Below are positions 8,315-17,353 of a DNA stretch of 64,000 bases, one piece after another. The stretch's first letter is position 1. Every line of letters starts with the position of its first letter. A model generated the notes under the pieces. It was not told the DNA's origin. It searched no databases and saw only the letters and a program-made list of their open reading frames with translations. Both the position numbers and the translations under genes were made by a program. The stretch covers positions 51,734 to 115,733 of the forward strand of contig DATLOC010000040.1 of NCBI GenBank assembly GCA_035536455.1. The letters are read 5' to 3'. Source of the DNA: DASUNQ01 sp035536455. GTDB taxonomy: Bacteria > Acidobacteriota > Thermoanaerobaculia > Multivoradales > UBA5704.

Positions 8315-8550
8315 CAGCTCGCTCCTTTCGCAGCGTACAACAACCAGCTAGCCACGCCGAAAAGCAACACCCAGAGTGCGAGGCCCACCAGGGCGAGCCG
8401 CGAATCGAAGGCGCCTGCGCCGAAGAACTGCGCTACCACTAGGCCGCCCAGGACCAAGTTGCCCGTGTCCATGAGCTTCTCGGCCAGCGGCGGCCCCAGT
8501 CTCGCGAACCTGCCGCGGCGGCCTCTCTTCTCACCCGATCTTCTCTCCAT
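8314..8550 (-). CDS. Small membrane protein (78 aa)
   Basis: A 78-residue protein starting at MERRSGEKRGRRG. A strongly basic N-terminus (about 20 residues) is followed by two hydrophobic stretches (about residues 34-50 and 53-72). The start lies inside the end of the 3-hydroxyacyl-CoA dehydrogenase gene (20-bp overlap) and the stop overlaps the next tiny membrane gene. An earlier in-frame start ten codons upstream would overlap the dehydrogenase further. Function unknown. Confidence 0.55.
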   Translation of the reverse strand: MERRSGEKRGRRGRFARLGPPLAEKLMDTGNLVLGGLVVAQFFGAGAFDSRLALVGLALWVLLFGVASWLLYAAKGAS

Positions 8551-9409
8551 GCTCGTTGTAGACGTAAACGCCGCGTCCAACTTTGCGTCCCAGCCGCCCG
8601 GCGCGGACGTGCTGGACGAGGAGGTTGCTCGGGCGGTAGGCCTCGCCGAGGGTCTTGTGCAGGAACTCGAGGATCGAAAGCCGCACGTCGAGGCCGACCA
8701 GGTCCACCATCTCGAACGGACCCATCGGGTGGTTGAGGCCGAGCTTGAGCGCCTTGTCGATGTCCTCGGCGCTCGCCACGCCCTCTTGCAGCATGCGGAA
8801 GGCCTCGTTGCCGATGAGAGCGTTGATGCGCGAGGTCACGAACCCGGGCGCCTCGTTGACCAGCACCACCTCCTTGCCCATCCGCTCGCCGACTTCGCGC
8901 AGCGCGGCGAGCGTCGCCTCCGAGGTCTGGAGGCCGCGCACCAGCTCGATCAGCCGCATCAGGTGCACCGGGTTGAAGAAGTGCATGCCGGCGAAGCGCT
9001 CGGGGCGGCCGGAGGCGGCGGCCATCTCGGTGACCGACAAAGCCGACGTGTTGGTGGCGAAGAGCGCCTCCGCCGGCGCGTGCCGCGCCACCTCGCGGAA
9101 GGTCTCGACCTTGAGCGCGATGTCCTCGGGGATCGCCTCGATGACCAGGTCCGCGCCGGTCACGGCGGCGCCGAGGTCGGTGTGGGTCGAGATCGCCCCC
9201 TTCGCCCGCTCGGCGACGTCGGCGGCGAGCTTCTTCAGCTCCACGCCCTTCGCCAGGTTCTTCTCGATCGAAGCCCGCGCCTTCTCCAGGACGGGCTCGG
9301 CGACGTCGAAGAGGCGCGTCCCGTACCCCGCCACGGCCGCCACGTGCGCGATGCCGCGCCCCATGGTGCCGGCCCCCAGCACCGCGACGGTGCGGATCTC
9401 CGGGTTCAT
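8531..9409 (-). CDS. 3-hydroxybutyryl-CoA / 3-hydroxyacyl-CoA dehydrogenase
   Basis: A 292-residue enzyme, the normal length for the stand-alone dehydrogenase. The NAD-binding GAGTMGRG is at residues 12-19, the catalytic region HFFNPVHLM lies at about 145, and the C-terminal dimerisation domain holds the typical NHPMGPFEMVDLVGLD. It oxidises (S)-3-hydroxyacyl-CoA, or reduces acetoacetyl-CoA, in beta-oxidation or butyrate-type metabolism. The start MNPEIRTVAVLG places the first strand correctly. It lies 8 bp downstream of the ferritin-like gene and is probably co-transcribed with it. Confidence 0.95.
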   Translation of the reverse strand: MNPEIRTVAVLGAGTMGRGIAHVAAVAGYGTRLFDVAEPVLEKARASIEKNLAKGVELKKLAADVAERAKGAISTHTDLGAAVTGADLVIEAIPEDIALKVETFREVARHAPAEALFATNTSALSVTEMAAASGRPERFAGMHFFNPVHLMRLIELVRGLQTSEATLAALREVGERMGKEVVLVNEAPGFVTSRINALIGNEAFRMLQEGVASAEDIDKALKLGLNHPMGPFEMVDLVGLDVRLSILEFLHKTLGEAYRPSNLLVQHVRAGRLGRKVGRGVYVYNEHGEKIG

Positions 9410-9417
9410 CTCGTCGT

Positions 9418-10077
9418 CTAGGAGACCGGCAGGTTGTGCAGGCCGGTGGCCTTGGCCGAGAGGTTGCGCAGCTCGTCGGCGATCGCCAGGGTGTTGCGCA
9501 CCGCCGCGGCCGCCAGCTCCTGCAGCTCGGGGGTGGTGGCGTACTTCTCGACGATCTCGCGGCCGAGCAGGTGGTGGTGGTACTCCTCGGGCTGGATCAC
9601 CTCGTCGTAGAGGCGCGCCGTCTCGCGGTCGCCGACCGACTCGCAGAAGCGGACGAACTGCTGGTTGCGGACGTGGGCGATCGCCTCGCTGGCGAAGGGG
9701 CCGGCGGCGATCCGCTCGACCGTGGTGCGCAGGCCGCGCTGGTACTGGTAGAGCGGGCTGTGGCCATCGGCCAGCGGGTCGAAGCCGGCGAGGTGCTCGC
9801 CCAGCTCGGCCAGGCGCTGGCTGATCAGGCCGTAGTGGCGCATCTCGTCGCCGCACTGCTGCGCCAGCACCACCTTGGCGTCCAGCTCGGCGGTCGAGGG
9901 GAGCCAGAAGGCGGCCAGCTCGCTCGCCTCGAGCTCGCTCTTGAGCGCCAGCTTGAGGAGCGTCACGACGTCGATCGGGCCGCCCGACTCCGACTCCAGC
10001 GCCTCGGTCTCGCCGAGCCGCGCGAAGAGCGTCTGCATCTCCCCGACCAGGCTGGTGACGAACTCCTTGCCGTCCAC
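9418..10077 (-). CDS. Ferritin-like di-iron domain protein
   Basis: A 219-residue, all-helical protein. Two ligand sets of the ferritin/rubrerythrin fold can be seen: Glu in LKSELEASELAAFW (about residue 50) with EMRH (about 85), and a second half with a helix around FCESVGDRE followed by EEYHHH (about 170). The paired E...ExxH pattern supports a di-iron site, used in oxygenase, oxidase or iron storage roles. It sits between a cyclase-type hydrolase and a hydroxyacyl-CoA dehydrogenase, so a role in CoA-ester or aromatic metabolism is possible but not shown. Confidence 0.75.
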   Translation of the reverse strand: MDGKEFVTSLVGEMQTLFARLGETEALESESGGPIDVVTLLKLALKSELEASELAAFWLPSTAELDAKVVLAQQCGDEMRHYGLISQRLAELGEHLAGFDPLADGHSPLYQYQRGLRTTVERIAAGPFASEAIAHVRNQQFVRFCESVGDRETARLYDEVIQPEEYHHHLLGREIVEKYATTPELQELAAAAVRNTLAIADELRNLSAKATGLHNLPVS

Positions 10078-10086
10078 GGGGCGAGC

Positions 10087-10707
10087 CTACTCCAAACTCC
10101 GCAGCACCGCCCGCACCGGCGAGGCGTCCATGCCGGCGAGCTTGAGCGGCAGGGCGATCAGCTCGTAGACCCCCTCGGGCACGCCGTCGAGCACCAGCCC
10201 CTCGAGGATGGCGACGCCGCCGCGCACCAGGGCGTGGTGTGCTGGCAGCTCGGCGCTGCCGAAGGGGTCGACCGACGGGGTGTCGAGACCGACCAGGAGC
10301 ACGCCGCGCTCGGCGAGGAGCGCCGCCAGCTCCGGCGAGAGGGCGGTGAAGCGCTCGGGGAAGGCGCGGCGGTCGCGCACGCTGTCTGTGCGTAGGAGCA
10401 GGCGGCCGGGGACGGCGAGGTCGATTCCCGCGAGGTGCCGCGGCTCGACCAGCGGCGGCGCCGGCACCTTGACCACCCGGCAGGCGCCGAGGAAGGGCTC
10501 GAGCGGCAGCGCGTCGATCGCCGCGCCGCCCGCCGCGACGTGGCAGGGCGCGTCCACGTGCGCGCCGAGGTGCAGCGTCGTCGTCACCGTCGCGACGCTC
10601 GCCGGATTGCCGGCCGCGAGCGAGGCGGCCGGCCGCGCCGAGAAGGGCTCGTCGCCCGGCCACACCGGCGTCTCCGGGCGGACGGTGGGGGAGATGTCAT
10701 AGAGCAC
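10087..10707 (-). CDS. Cyclase family protein (kynurenine formamidase-like metal hydrolase)
   Basis: A 206-residue member of the cyclase family that includes KynB. The metal-binding motif HLGAHVDAPCHV (about residue 50) matches the family HxGTHxDxPxH, and the characteristic VGLDTPSVD and PEGVYELIALPL segments follow. KynB hydrolyses N-formylkynurenine, but related cyclases have other substrates. I chose the GTG at 10707 because a strong AGGAGG lies 7 bases upstream of it; the ATG at 10731 lies upstream of that Shine-Dalgarno. The neighbours do not include other kynurenine-pathway genes. Confidence 0.85.
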   Translation of the reverse strand: MLYDISPTVRPETPVWPGDEPFSARPAASLAAGNPASVATVTTTLHLGAHVDAPCHVAAGGAAIDALPLEPFLGACRVVKVPAPPLVEPRHLAGIDLAVPGRLLLRTDSVRDRRAFPERFTALSPELAALLAERGVLLVGLDTPSVDPFGSAELPAHHALVRGGVAILEGLVLDGVPEGVYELIALPLKLAGMDASPVRAVLRSLE

Positions 10708-10760
10708 GAGGGGGCCTCCTGCGCGGATCATAGGCGCGGGGGTTGCACTGTGACGCCGTC

Positions 10761-12614
10761 GTGGCCTCCTACCCGCCGATCGGCGACTACGCCCTGCTGG
10801 GCGACTGCCGCAGCGCCGCCCTGGTCTCGCGCGGCGGGTCGCTCGACTGGCTCTGCCTGCCGCGCTTCGACGGGCCGTCGGTCTTCGGCGCCCTCCTCGA
10901 CGCCGAGCGCGGCGGGCGCTTCGCGATCGGCCCGGCGGCGGAGGCGCCGTCCCGCCGCCGCTACCTCCCGAACAGCAACGTGCTCGAGACCACCTTCGAG
11001 GGCGCCGGCGGCGTCCTCCGCCTGACCGACGCGATGACCGTCGGCGCCGAGGAGGACAAGCGGCGCGAGCTCCTGCCCGAGCACGAGGTGCTGCGCGCCG
11101 TCGAGTGCCTGGAGGGGGAGGTGGAGGTCGCGGTGGTCTTCGACCCGCGCCCCGACTACGGGCGGCGCGTGCCGGAGATCCGCGCCGGCCGGCCGGGCGA
11201 CTTCTACGTCGGCGACGCGCGCGACGTCCTCGTGCTGCGGAGCGAGATCGACCTCGCCCCCGACCCCGGGCGCCCGGGCCTCTACGGCCGCGCGCGCCTC
11301 CGCGCCGGCGAGCGGCGCCTCCTCTCGCTCGCCGCCGACCGCGGCGACCCGGCGGTCCTGCCGCCGCTCGGCGACGCCGCCCTGGCGCGCCTCGACCGCA
11401 CCCGCCGCTGGTGGGAGGCGTGGGCCGGGCGCTGCCGCTACGAAGGGCCGCAGGCGGCGGCGGTGGTGCGCAGCGCGCTCGCCCTGCGGCTGCTCCTCTA
11501 CGCCCCCTCGGGGGCCTTCGTCGCCGCGCCCACCACCTCGCTCCCCGAGTCGCCGGGGGGCATCCGCAACTGGGACTACCGCTACTGCTGGCTGCGCGAC
11601 GCCTCGTGGACGCTCGAGGCGCTCCTCGACCTGGGGTACGAGAAGGAGGCCACCGCCTTCTTCTCCTGGCTCCTCCACGCCACCCACCGCCACCGCCGCG
11701 CGCTGCGCGTCGTCTACGACCTGCACGGCGAGGAGACGCCGGACGAGCGCGAGCTGGCGCACCTCGCGGGCTACGGCGGGGCGCGGCCGGTGCGGGTGGG
11801 CAACGGCGCCAAGGACCAGCTGCAGCTCGATATCTTCGGCGAGGTGATGGACACGGCCTACCAGTTCGTCGCCCGCGGCGGCACGCTCGACGGCGCCCAG
11901 GGGCGGCTCCTCGCCGCGGTTGGGGAGGCGGTCTGCCGCACCTGGCGCGAGCCCGACCAGGGCCTCTGGGAGCAGCGGGCCGGCGCCCGCCACCACACCT
12001 TATCGAAGGCGATGTGCTGGGTGGCGCTCGACCGGCTGGTCGAGCTCGCCGAGCGCGGGTTGGTGCGCCTGCCGGCCGCGGGCTTCCGGCGCGAGCGCGA
12101 CGCGATCCGTGCAGAGATCGAGAGCCGCGGCTGGAACGAGCGGCTCGGCAGCTACGTCGACGAGCTGGACGGCGAGGAGCTGGACGCTTCACTCCTCCTC
12201 CTCGGCGTCTACGGCTTCGAGGAGGCCGGCTCGCCGCGCATGCGGGCGACGCTGGCGCGGGTCGAGGAGCGGCTCGGTGCGGGCGGCGGCCTTTTGTACC
12301 GCTACCCGATGGGGCGCGACGGCCTGCCGCCGCACGAGGGCGCCTTCGGCGTCTGCGGCTTCTGGGCGGTCGAGCTGCTGGCACGGGCCGGCGAGACGGC
12401 GGCGGCGGAGGAGCGGCTCGCGCGGCTCGTCGGCTACGGCAACGACGTCGGGCTCTTCGCCGAGGAGATCGACCCCGCGACCGGCGCCGCGCTCGGCAAC
12501 TTCCCGCAGGCCTTCACCCACCTGGGGCTGATCAACGCCGCGCTGGTCCTGGCCGAGGGCCTGGGGCAGGCGGCGGCGCCGGCGCACCCGCGCAAAGCGG
12601 AGGCGCGGCTGTGA
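10761..12614 (+). CDS. Glycoside hydrolase family 15 protein (glucoamylase/trehalase-like)
   Basis: A 617-residue protein. The N-terminal domain begins with the family signature YPPIGDYALLGDC and GSLDWLCLPRFD, and the (alpha/alpha)6 barrel starts near residue 265 with GGIRNWDYRYCWLRDASWTL. The acidic ELDASLLLLGVYGF region follows. The family hydrolyses alpha-glucosides; many bacterial members of this shape are trehalases or glucoamylases. No signal peptide is seen, so it is probably cytoplasmic. The GTG at 10761 is preferred over a TTG six codons upstream because homologues start close to YPPIGDY. The stop overlaps the next gene. Confidence 0.92.
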   Translation: MASYPPIGDYALLGDCRSAALVSRGGSLDWLCLPRFDGPSVFGALLDAERGGRFAIGPAAEAPSRRRYLPNSNVLETTFEGAGGVLRLTDAMTVGAEEDKRRELLPEHEVLRAVECLEGEVEVAVVFDPRPDYGRRVPEIRAGRPGDFYVGDARDVLVLRSEIDLAPDPGRPGLYGRARLRAGERRLLSLAADRGDPAVLPPLGDAALARLDRTRRWWEAWAGRCRYEGPQAAAVVRSALALRLLLYAPSGAFVAAPTTSLPESPGGIRNWDYRYCWLRDASWTLEALLDLGYEKEATAFFSWLLHATHRHRRALRVVYDLHGEETPDERELAHLAGYGGARPVRVGNGAKDQLQLDIFGEVMDTAYQFVARGGTLDGAQGRLLAAVGEAVCRTWREPDQGLWEQRAGARHHTLSKAMCWVALDRLVELAERGLVRLPAAGFRRERDAIRAEIESRGWNERLGSYVDELDGEELDASLLLLGVYGFEEAGSPRMRATLARVEERLGAGGGLLYRYPMGRDGLPPHEGAFGVCGFWAVELLARAGETAAAEERLARLVGYGNDVGLFAEEIDPATGAALGNFPQAFTHLGLINAALVLAEGLGQAAAPAHPRKAEARL

Positions 12615-13090
12615 GCTGGGGCAGCGTCCTCCTCTGGGGGTTCTTCGCCACCGTCGTGCTGACGACGACGATGGCGGCGAGCCAGGGGCTGGGGCTGTCG
12701 CGGATGGGCATCCCGTTCCTGCTCGGCACGATGCTGACGCCGGACCGCAAGCGGGCGAACCTCGTCGGCTTCGCCCTCCACTTCGCCAACGGCTGGCTCT
12801 TCGCGGTCCTCTACGCCCTCGCCTTCGAGGCCTGGGGGAGGGCGACCTGGTGGCTGGGGGCGGCGCTCGGCCTGGTGCACGGCTTCGCGGTCCTGGCGGC
12901 GCTGATGCCGCTCCTCCCCAGCCTCCATCCGCGGATGGCCTCGGAGGACCACGGCCCGGCGCCCACGGCGCAGCTCCAGCCCCCGGGCTTCCTCGCCCTC
13001 CACTACGGCCGCGGCACGCCGGCGACGACGCTCCTGGCGCACCTCCTCTACGGGGCGATCCTCGGAGGGTTCTACACCCTCTCGCGGTAA
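12611..13090 (+). CDS. Multi-pass membrane protein of unknown function
   Basis: A 159-residue protein with four hydrophobic segments (about residues 5-22, 50-72, 80-100 and 138-155). The GTG start overlaps the stop of the GH15 gene (GTGA), so the two are coupled. The segment between the third and fourth helices is short, polar and Pro-rich. I do not recognise the family. The coupling suggests a link to the glycosidase, perhaps uptake or anchoring, but that is inference. Confidence 0.7.
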   Translation: MSWGSVLLWGFFATVVLTTTMAASQGLGLSRMGIPFLLGTMLTPDRKRANLVGFALHFANGWLFAVLYALAFEAWGRATWWLGAALGLVHGFAVLAALMPLLPSLHPRMASEDHGPAPTAQLQPPGFLALHYGRGTPATTLLAHLLYGAILGGFYTLSR

Positions 13091-13111
13091 GATCGCCGGC
13101 CGAGGCCCCCC

Positions 13112-13741
13112 ATGCCCAGCGACCACGACCTCCTCCTCCACGACCCCCCGGTCGACCTCGCCGACCTCGGCGAGCGGGACCAGGAGAAGATCGCCCGCAT
13201 CGGCCACCACGTGCGGGGGATCCTGACCGCGCTCGGCCTCGACCTCGACGACCCGAACCTGGCCGGGACCGACCGGCGGGTCGCCAAGATGTACCTCGAG
13301 ATGTTCCACGGCCTCGAGGAGGGGGCCGAGCCCAAGGTCACCTGCTTCCCCAACGACGAGTCCTATAGCCACATGGTGATGGAGAAGCAGATCCCCTTCT
13401 ACTCCATGTGCGCGCACCACCTGGTGCCTTTCTACGGCCACGCCCACATCGCCTACATCCCGCGCGACCGCATCCTCGGCCTGTCGAAGTTCGCGCGCAT
13501 CCTGGAGTTCTACGCCAAGCGGCCGCAGCTCCAGGAGCGGCTCACCGAGCAGGTGGTGACCTATTTCGAGGAGAAGCTGCAGCCGCAGGGGGCGATGGTG
13601 GTCATCGAGGCGCGCCACCTCTGCGTCGAGATGCGCGGCGTCAAGAAACCCGGCGCGCTGACCGTCACCTCCGCCATCCGCGGCATCTTCCACGAGAGGT
13701 CGGCGCGTGAAGAGTTCCTCGATCTGCTGCGCCGGCCGTAG
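13112..13741 (+). CDS. folE: GTP cyclohydrolase I
   Basis: A 209-residue enzyme with all hallmarks: GTDRRVAKMYLEMF, the zinc ligands in SMCAHHLVPF (about residue 103) and HLCVEMRGVKKPGA (about 170), and the GLSKFARI motif. It converts GTP to 7,8-dihydroneopterin triphosphate, the first step of folate and tetrahydrobiopterin synthesis. Length fits the type I (homodecameric) enzyme. It overlaps the following GWxTD gene by 35 bp. Confidence 0.97.
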   Translation: MPSDHDLLLHDPPVDLADLGERDQEKIARIGHHVRGILTALGLDLDDPNLAGTDRRVAKMYLEMFHGLEEGAEPKVTCFPNDESYSHMVMEKQIPFYSMCAHHLVPFYGHAHIAYIPRDRILGLSKFARILEFYAKRPQLQERLTEQVVTYFEEKLQPQGAMVVIEARHLCVEMRGVKKPGALTVTSAIRGIFHERSAREEFLDLLRRP

Positions 13742-14333
13742 CCTCGCTCTCGCCGCGCTGCTGGCCGCCCTCGTCGCCGCGGGCGCCTGCGCCGGCGGCA
13801 CGACACCGCGCACGATCGAAGACCTCACCAACCCGTATCTCGGGCCCGAGCACTCGCAGTGGCTGATCGGCGCCGTGTCGCGCCTCGCCAGCCCCGAGGA
13901 GGTCCAGGGCTACCTGGCGCTGCGGGACGGCGCCGCGGCCGAGGCCTTCATCCGCGACTTCTGGGTGCGGCGCGACGCGACCCCCGCTGCCCCGGGCAAC
14001 CCGCTCCGCGAGACCTTCGAGGCCCGCTCCGCCGACGCCGACCGCCTCTACAGCGAGGCCGGCATGGTCGGGCGGCGGACGGCGCGCGGCACCGTCCACA
14101 TCCTCTACGGGCGCCCGTCCAACATCGACTTCGAGGTGTCGCCGAACCCGAACGACGGGCCGATCGAGCTCTGGCTCTACACCGAAGGGAGCCCGGCCGG
14201 GCTCGACGCCCGGTCCCCGGCGCGCTTCTACCGCTTCATCCGCCGCGGCGACCTGACCGTCCCCTACACGCCGCGCGAGCGGGACCCGCGCTTCCCGCGC
14301 GACGCGACGCGGCCGCCGTCGCCGCCGCGCTGA
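13707..14333 (+). CDS. GWxTD-domain exported protein
   Basis: A 208-residue protein. A signal peptide (about residues 1-28) ends LVAAGACAGG, with a cysteine that could be lipidated although the -3 residue is not ideal for a lipobox. The body holds the GWxTD-type pattern: FIRDFWVRRDATPAAPGNPL, then FEARSADADRLY, then GRRTARGTVHILYGRP and IELWLY. The function of this family is not established, but it is widespread in Acidobacteriota and relatives. The GTG start lies inside folE (35-bp overlap), which implies coupled expression. Confidence 0.8.
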   Translation: MKSSSICCAGRSLALAALLAALVAAGACAGGTTPRTIEDLTNPYLGPEHSQWLIGAVSRLASPEEVQGYLALRDGAAAEAFIRDFWVRRDATPAAPGNPLRETFEARSADADRLYSEAGMVGRRTARGTVHILYGRPSNIDFEVSPNPNDGPIELWLYTEGSPAGLDARSPARFYRFIRRGDLTVPYTPRERDPRFPRDATRPPSPPR

Positions 14334-14361
14334 GCCCGCCGCGAGGAGCCACCGGCCGATC

Positions 14362-15432
14362 ATGGGCGAGCTGCGCGCGTTGCTGGCTGGGACCGGCGTC
14401 GCCGTGCCGCCGCGGCAGGTGGACAACCACATGCTGGCGCGGGTCCTCGACACCAACGACGAGTGGATCCGCGAGCGCAGCGGCGTCGTCACCCGCCACT
14501 ACGCCGAGGCCGGCACCGCCTCCTCGGACCTGGGGACGGAGGCGGCGCGCGCCGCCCTCGCCGACGCCGGGGTCGCGGCGGAGGAGCTCGACTACATCGT
14601 CTGCGCCACCGCGACGCCGGACCACTACCTGCCGGGGATCGGCACGATGGTGCAGCAGAAGCTCGGGATCGGCGCCGTGCCGTCGCTCGACATCCGCCAG
14701 CAGTGCGCCGGCTTCGCCTACGGCCTGCAGGTGGTCGACGCCCTGGTGCGCAGCGGCATCGCGAAGACCGTGCTCCTCGTCGGGGTGGACGTCCACACCT
14801 CGCTGATGCCCTTCTCCAAGCGCACCTGGGAGGTGCTCTACGACCCCGCCGCCGGGCCGCTCGAGGAGGCGGACCGCGAGTGGAACACCCGCTTCCGCTA
14901 CATCGTGGTGCTCTTCGGCGACGCCGCCGGGGCGATGGTCTTCCGCGCCGGGCGCGAGGACGGGCGCGGCATCCTGCGCTCCGCCCTCTGGGGCGACGGC
15001 AACCACAAGGAGATCCTCTACACCCCCGGCGGCGGCTCGGTCTTCCGCCCGTGGGTGGACCAGGAGCAGATCGCGCGCGGCGACCTGGTACCGGTGATGG
15101 ACGGCCGGCAGGTCTTCCGCCTGGCGGTGACGCGCATGCCCGAGGCGGTGCGCGAGCTCCTGGCGCAGGAAGGCGCGGGGGTCGAGGACCTCGACCTGGT
15201 GGTGATGCACCAGGCCAACCTGCGGATCAACGAAGCGGCGCAGAAGGCGCTCGGCCTGCCCGACGAGAAGGTCTGGAACAACATCCAGCGCTACGGCAAC
15301 ACCACCTCCGCCACCATCCCCCTCGCCTTCCACGAGGCGCGCCAGGCCGGCAAGGCCCCCGAAGGCGCCCTCGTCGCCTTCGCGGCCCTCGGCGCCGGCC
15401 TCCACTGGGGGGCGGTGCTGATGCGGGTGTAG
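14362..15432 (+). CDS. 3-oxoacyl-ACP synthase III-like protein (FabH family)
   Basis: A 356-residue thiolase-fold enzyme. The catalytic triad is in place: Cys in IRQQCAGFAYG (about residue 115), His in VVMHQANLRINEA (about 275) and Asn in RYGNTTSATIP (about 310). TNDEWIRERSGV near residue 33 is the usual substrate-channel motif. It is about 40 residues longer than E. coli FabH because of an insertion after HTSLMPFSKRTWE, a feature of FabH-like proteins that may serve other condensations (olefin, secondary-metabolite or long-chain). No other fab genes adjoin it. Confidence 0.88.
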   Translation: MGELRALLAGTGVAVPPRQVDNHMLARVLDTNDEWIRERSGVVTRHYAEAGTASSDLGTEAARAALADAGVAAEELDYIVCATATPDHYLPGIGTMVQQKLGIGAVPSLDIRQQCAGFAYGLQVVDALVRSGIAKTVLLVGVDVHTSLMPFSKRTWEVLYDPAAGPLEEADREWNTRFRYIVVLFGDAAGAMVFRAGREDGRGILRSALWGDGNHKEILYTPGGGSVFRPWVDQEQIARGDLVPVMDGRQVFRLAVTRMPEAVRELLAQEGAGVEDLDLVVMHQANLRINEAAQKALGLPDEKVWNNIQRYGNTTSATIPLAFHEARQAGKAPEGALVAFAALGAGLHWGAVLMRV

Positions 15433-15441
15433 AGTCGCCGC

Positions 15442-15867
15442 ATGCACCCAGCCGAGAAGGGGGAGGAGGGTGGGCGGGAGCTGACACAAGCGCTGCAGCG
15501 GCAGATCCGGCTCGCGGGTCTTTCCTACAGCGAGGTTGAGCGGCGTCTCGGGATGGGCAGGGACTACCTGCGCCAGCTCCTCGCCGGCCGGGTGGACCTC
15601 AAGATCAAGCACGTGCTCGGCGTGCTCGCTGCGATTGGCGTCGAACCCGCCGACTTCTTCGCCGGGCACTTCGGGCCGCCGAGCCTGGCGTCGGTGGAAG
15701 CTCGCACCGGCCACGCCTTCGAGCCTGACTTTCCCGCCCGGCTCCTGCGGGTGCAGAGCGCGGCTCTCTGGTTCCTCGCCCGCAAGCTCCGGGACAAGGG
15801 CCTCCTCACGGACGGCGAGGTGGAGTCGTACGTGCGGGAGTTCGAGAGCGGCGGGCCACGGCTCTAG
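15442..15867 (+). CDS. Small HTH DNA-binding protein (copy 1 of an inverted paralogue pair)
   Basis: A 141-residue protein. An Xre-like helix-turn-helix lies at about residues 12-65 (LSYSEVERRLGMGRDYLRQL, then VEPADFFAGHFG). The C-terminal 60 residues form a helical domain (SASLWFLARK-like, KLRDKGLLTDGEVESYV). It is very similar (roughly 80% or more by eye) to the protein encoded at 21820-22245 on the other strand. It starts 9 bp after the FabH-like gene and has no clear promoter of its own. A regulator by fold; targets unknown. Confidence 0.8.
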   Translation: MHPAEKGEEGGRELTQALQRQIRLAGLSYSEVERRLGMGRDYLRQLLAGRVDLKIKHVLGVLAAIGVEPADFFAGHFGPPSLASVEARTGHAFEPDFPARLLRVQSAALWFLARKLRDKGLLTDGEVESYVREFESGGPRL

Positions 15868-16019
15868 CCGCCCACGCCGGCGCTGTCGCCCAGCCGCAGG
15901 TAGATGCCGAGCAAGTCAAGCGAGACATCTCGACCCGCAGGTCGGCAGCTCACCGCCTTCCTGCACTTGTCGCCGACAGTGCCGTGTCTGCTCGACTCCG
16001 TCAGGTTGCCAACGCGCGG

Positions 16020-17345
16020 TTATGGAGGGAAAGGCGCCGGCTTTACTGGAGCGGGAGCGCAGGCGCTGTCGAGGCGTATGGCGCGCTGGCCGACGCTGTA
16101 GCGATTCTCGGCGCTGTTGATGACGCTCACCCAGCTTTGGAGGATGAGGGCCAAATTCGGGTCGCCGCCTCCCGTATCCCGCAACACGAGCCGGGTGTGC
16201 CCGAACGGGAAGGGCGTGGGAATCGTGTAGTAGAAGCCCACGTTTCCGTACGTCGCCAGTTGGCTCGCGTTGGGCGCGGGCATTATCTCGCCGCCAGTTG
16301 GCAGAACGTCCGACAAGCACGCATCCGACCGATGCGTTGCCTCGCCGTCCTCGTTGAACAGCACGCGATAGCTCTTGAGCCCACACTCCCCGAACCAGGG
16401 GGGACTGTCGTCACACGCAACCGGCACCGCGGCAGGTGATCCCGTGTCCCGCCAGATGATGGCCTTCGTTCCCCCATCAAAGGCGCCACCCAGGAGGTGG
16501 CGAATCTCGTACTGCGTCCCGAGCGGCTCCCGGCCGTCGATCCCGGAGCCGGCGACGTAGCGCTTGTAGAAGGTGTAGTCGCCGGGGGAGAACCCGCCGG
16601 GGAACGCCTCGACGTGGACCGCCAGCTCCCCCTGGGCGAAGTTCTGGCCGACGTCCACTAAGAAGAAATCGCCGGTCAGGACGTTGCGATCACCGGCCAC
16701 GCCGGTCGCATCGGCGGCGAAGTACCCACCGTCGGCCGGACTGAGCCCGGAGCAGCGCTTGACCACGTCCACCGTCACGTAGCCCCGCGCCACGTTCTGC
16801 CCATCGAACTCGTGGAATTCCGACGGCGGCGCCGCCCGCATCCCGCCGCTCGTGCATCGGCCGGTGTGGAAGTCGCGCAGCTCGGCAAGCGCGGCCCCTG
16901 CGATGGCCGGGTCGGCGTAGACCGGGGCGGCCCCCGGCGTGGTGCCGCCGTTGCACCCGGGGAACGCCACCGGTGGACCGGAGAGGTTGCCGTGGGGGCT
17001 CACCCCGCTTCCCGTCCTCGGCAGCCGCCCGGAGACGAAGATGTCGCGCAAGTTAAGTGTCTGGACGTCGTAGCCGGCCAGGTAGATCTCGAAGTCGAGG
17101 GTCGGGATCGCCCACTCGGTCCAGAGCACCGCCTTGGCCAGCACCGGCGCCTCGTCCTGGTTGGTGATCGCGATCAGCGTCGTCCGCCCCGTGAACGGAT
17201 CGTCGAGGTCGACTTCGAAGTATGGGAACAGCAGCGTCGCGGCCGGCACCGCGTCGGTGTCGCATTTGCCGGCCGCCGCCGGATCGGCGCCGCAGAGCAG
17301 CGCGGCAAGGGCGGCACAGGAGATCAGGCTTCGCACGGTGCTCAT
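16020..17345 (-). CDS. Exported hypothetical protein
   Basis: A 441-residue protein. The signal peptide (about residues 1-24) ends AAAGKCD. The mature part begins AATLLFPYFEVDLDDP and contains stretches such as TLIAITNQ and DVVKRCSG. The pattern of beta-strands and paired cysteines suggests an all-beta extracellular protein. No catalytic motif recognised. The start follows a GTAGGAGCG Shine-Dalgarno; a longer in-frame reading overlaps the subtilisin gene and is not supported. It lies 8 bp downstream of the exported subtilisin and is probably co-transcribed with it, so it may be a substrate or partner. That is inference. Confidence 0.75.
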   Translation of the reverse strand: MSTVRSLISCAALAALLCGADPAAAGKCDTDAVPAATLLFPYFEVDLDDPFTGRTTLIAITNQDEAPVLAKAVLWTEWAIPTLDFEIYLAGYDVQTLNLRDIFVSGRLPRTGSGVSPHGNLSGPPVAFPGCNGGTTPGAAPVYADPAIAGAALAELRDFHTGRCTSGGMRAAPPSEFHEFDGQNVARGYVTVDVVKRCSGLSPADGGYFAADATGVAGDRNVLTGDFFLVDVGQNFAQGELAVHVEAFPGGFSPGDYTFYKRYVAGSGIDGREPLGTQYEIRHLLGGAFDGGTKAIIWRDTGSPAAVPVACDDSPPWFGECGLKSYRVLFNEDGEATHRSDACLSDVLPTGGEIMPAPNASQLATYGNVGFYYTIPTPFPFGHTRLVLRDTGGGDPNLALILQSWVSVINSAENRYSVGQRAIRLDSACAPAPVKPAPFPP

Positions 17346-17353
17346 GGTCGCTC

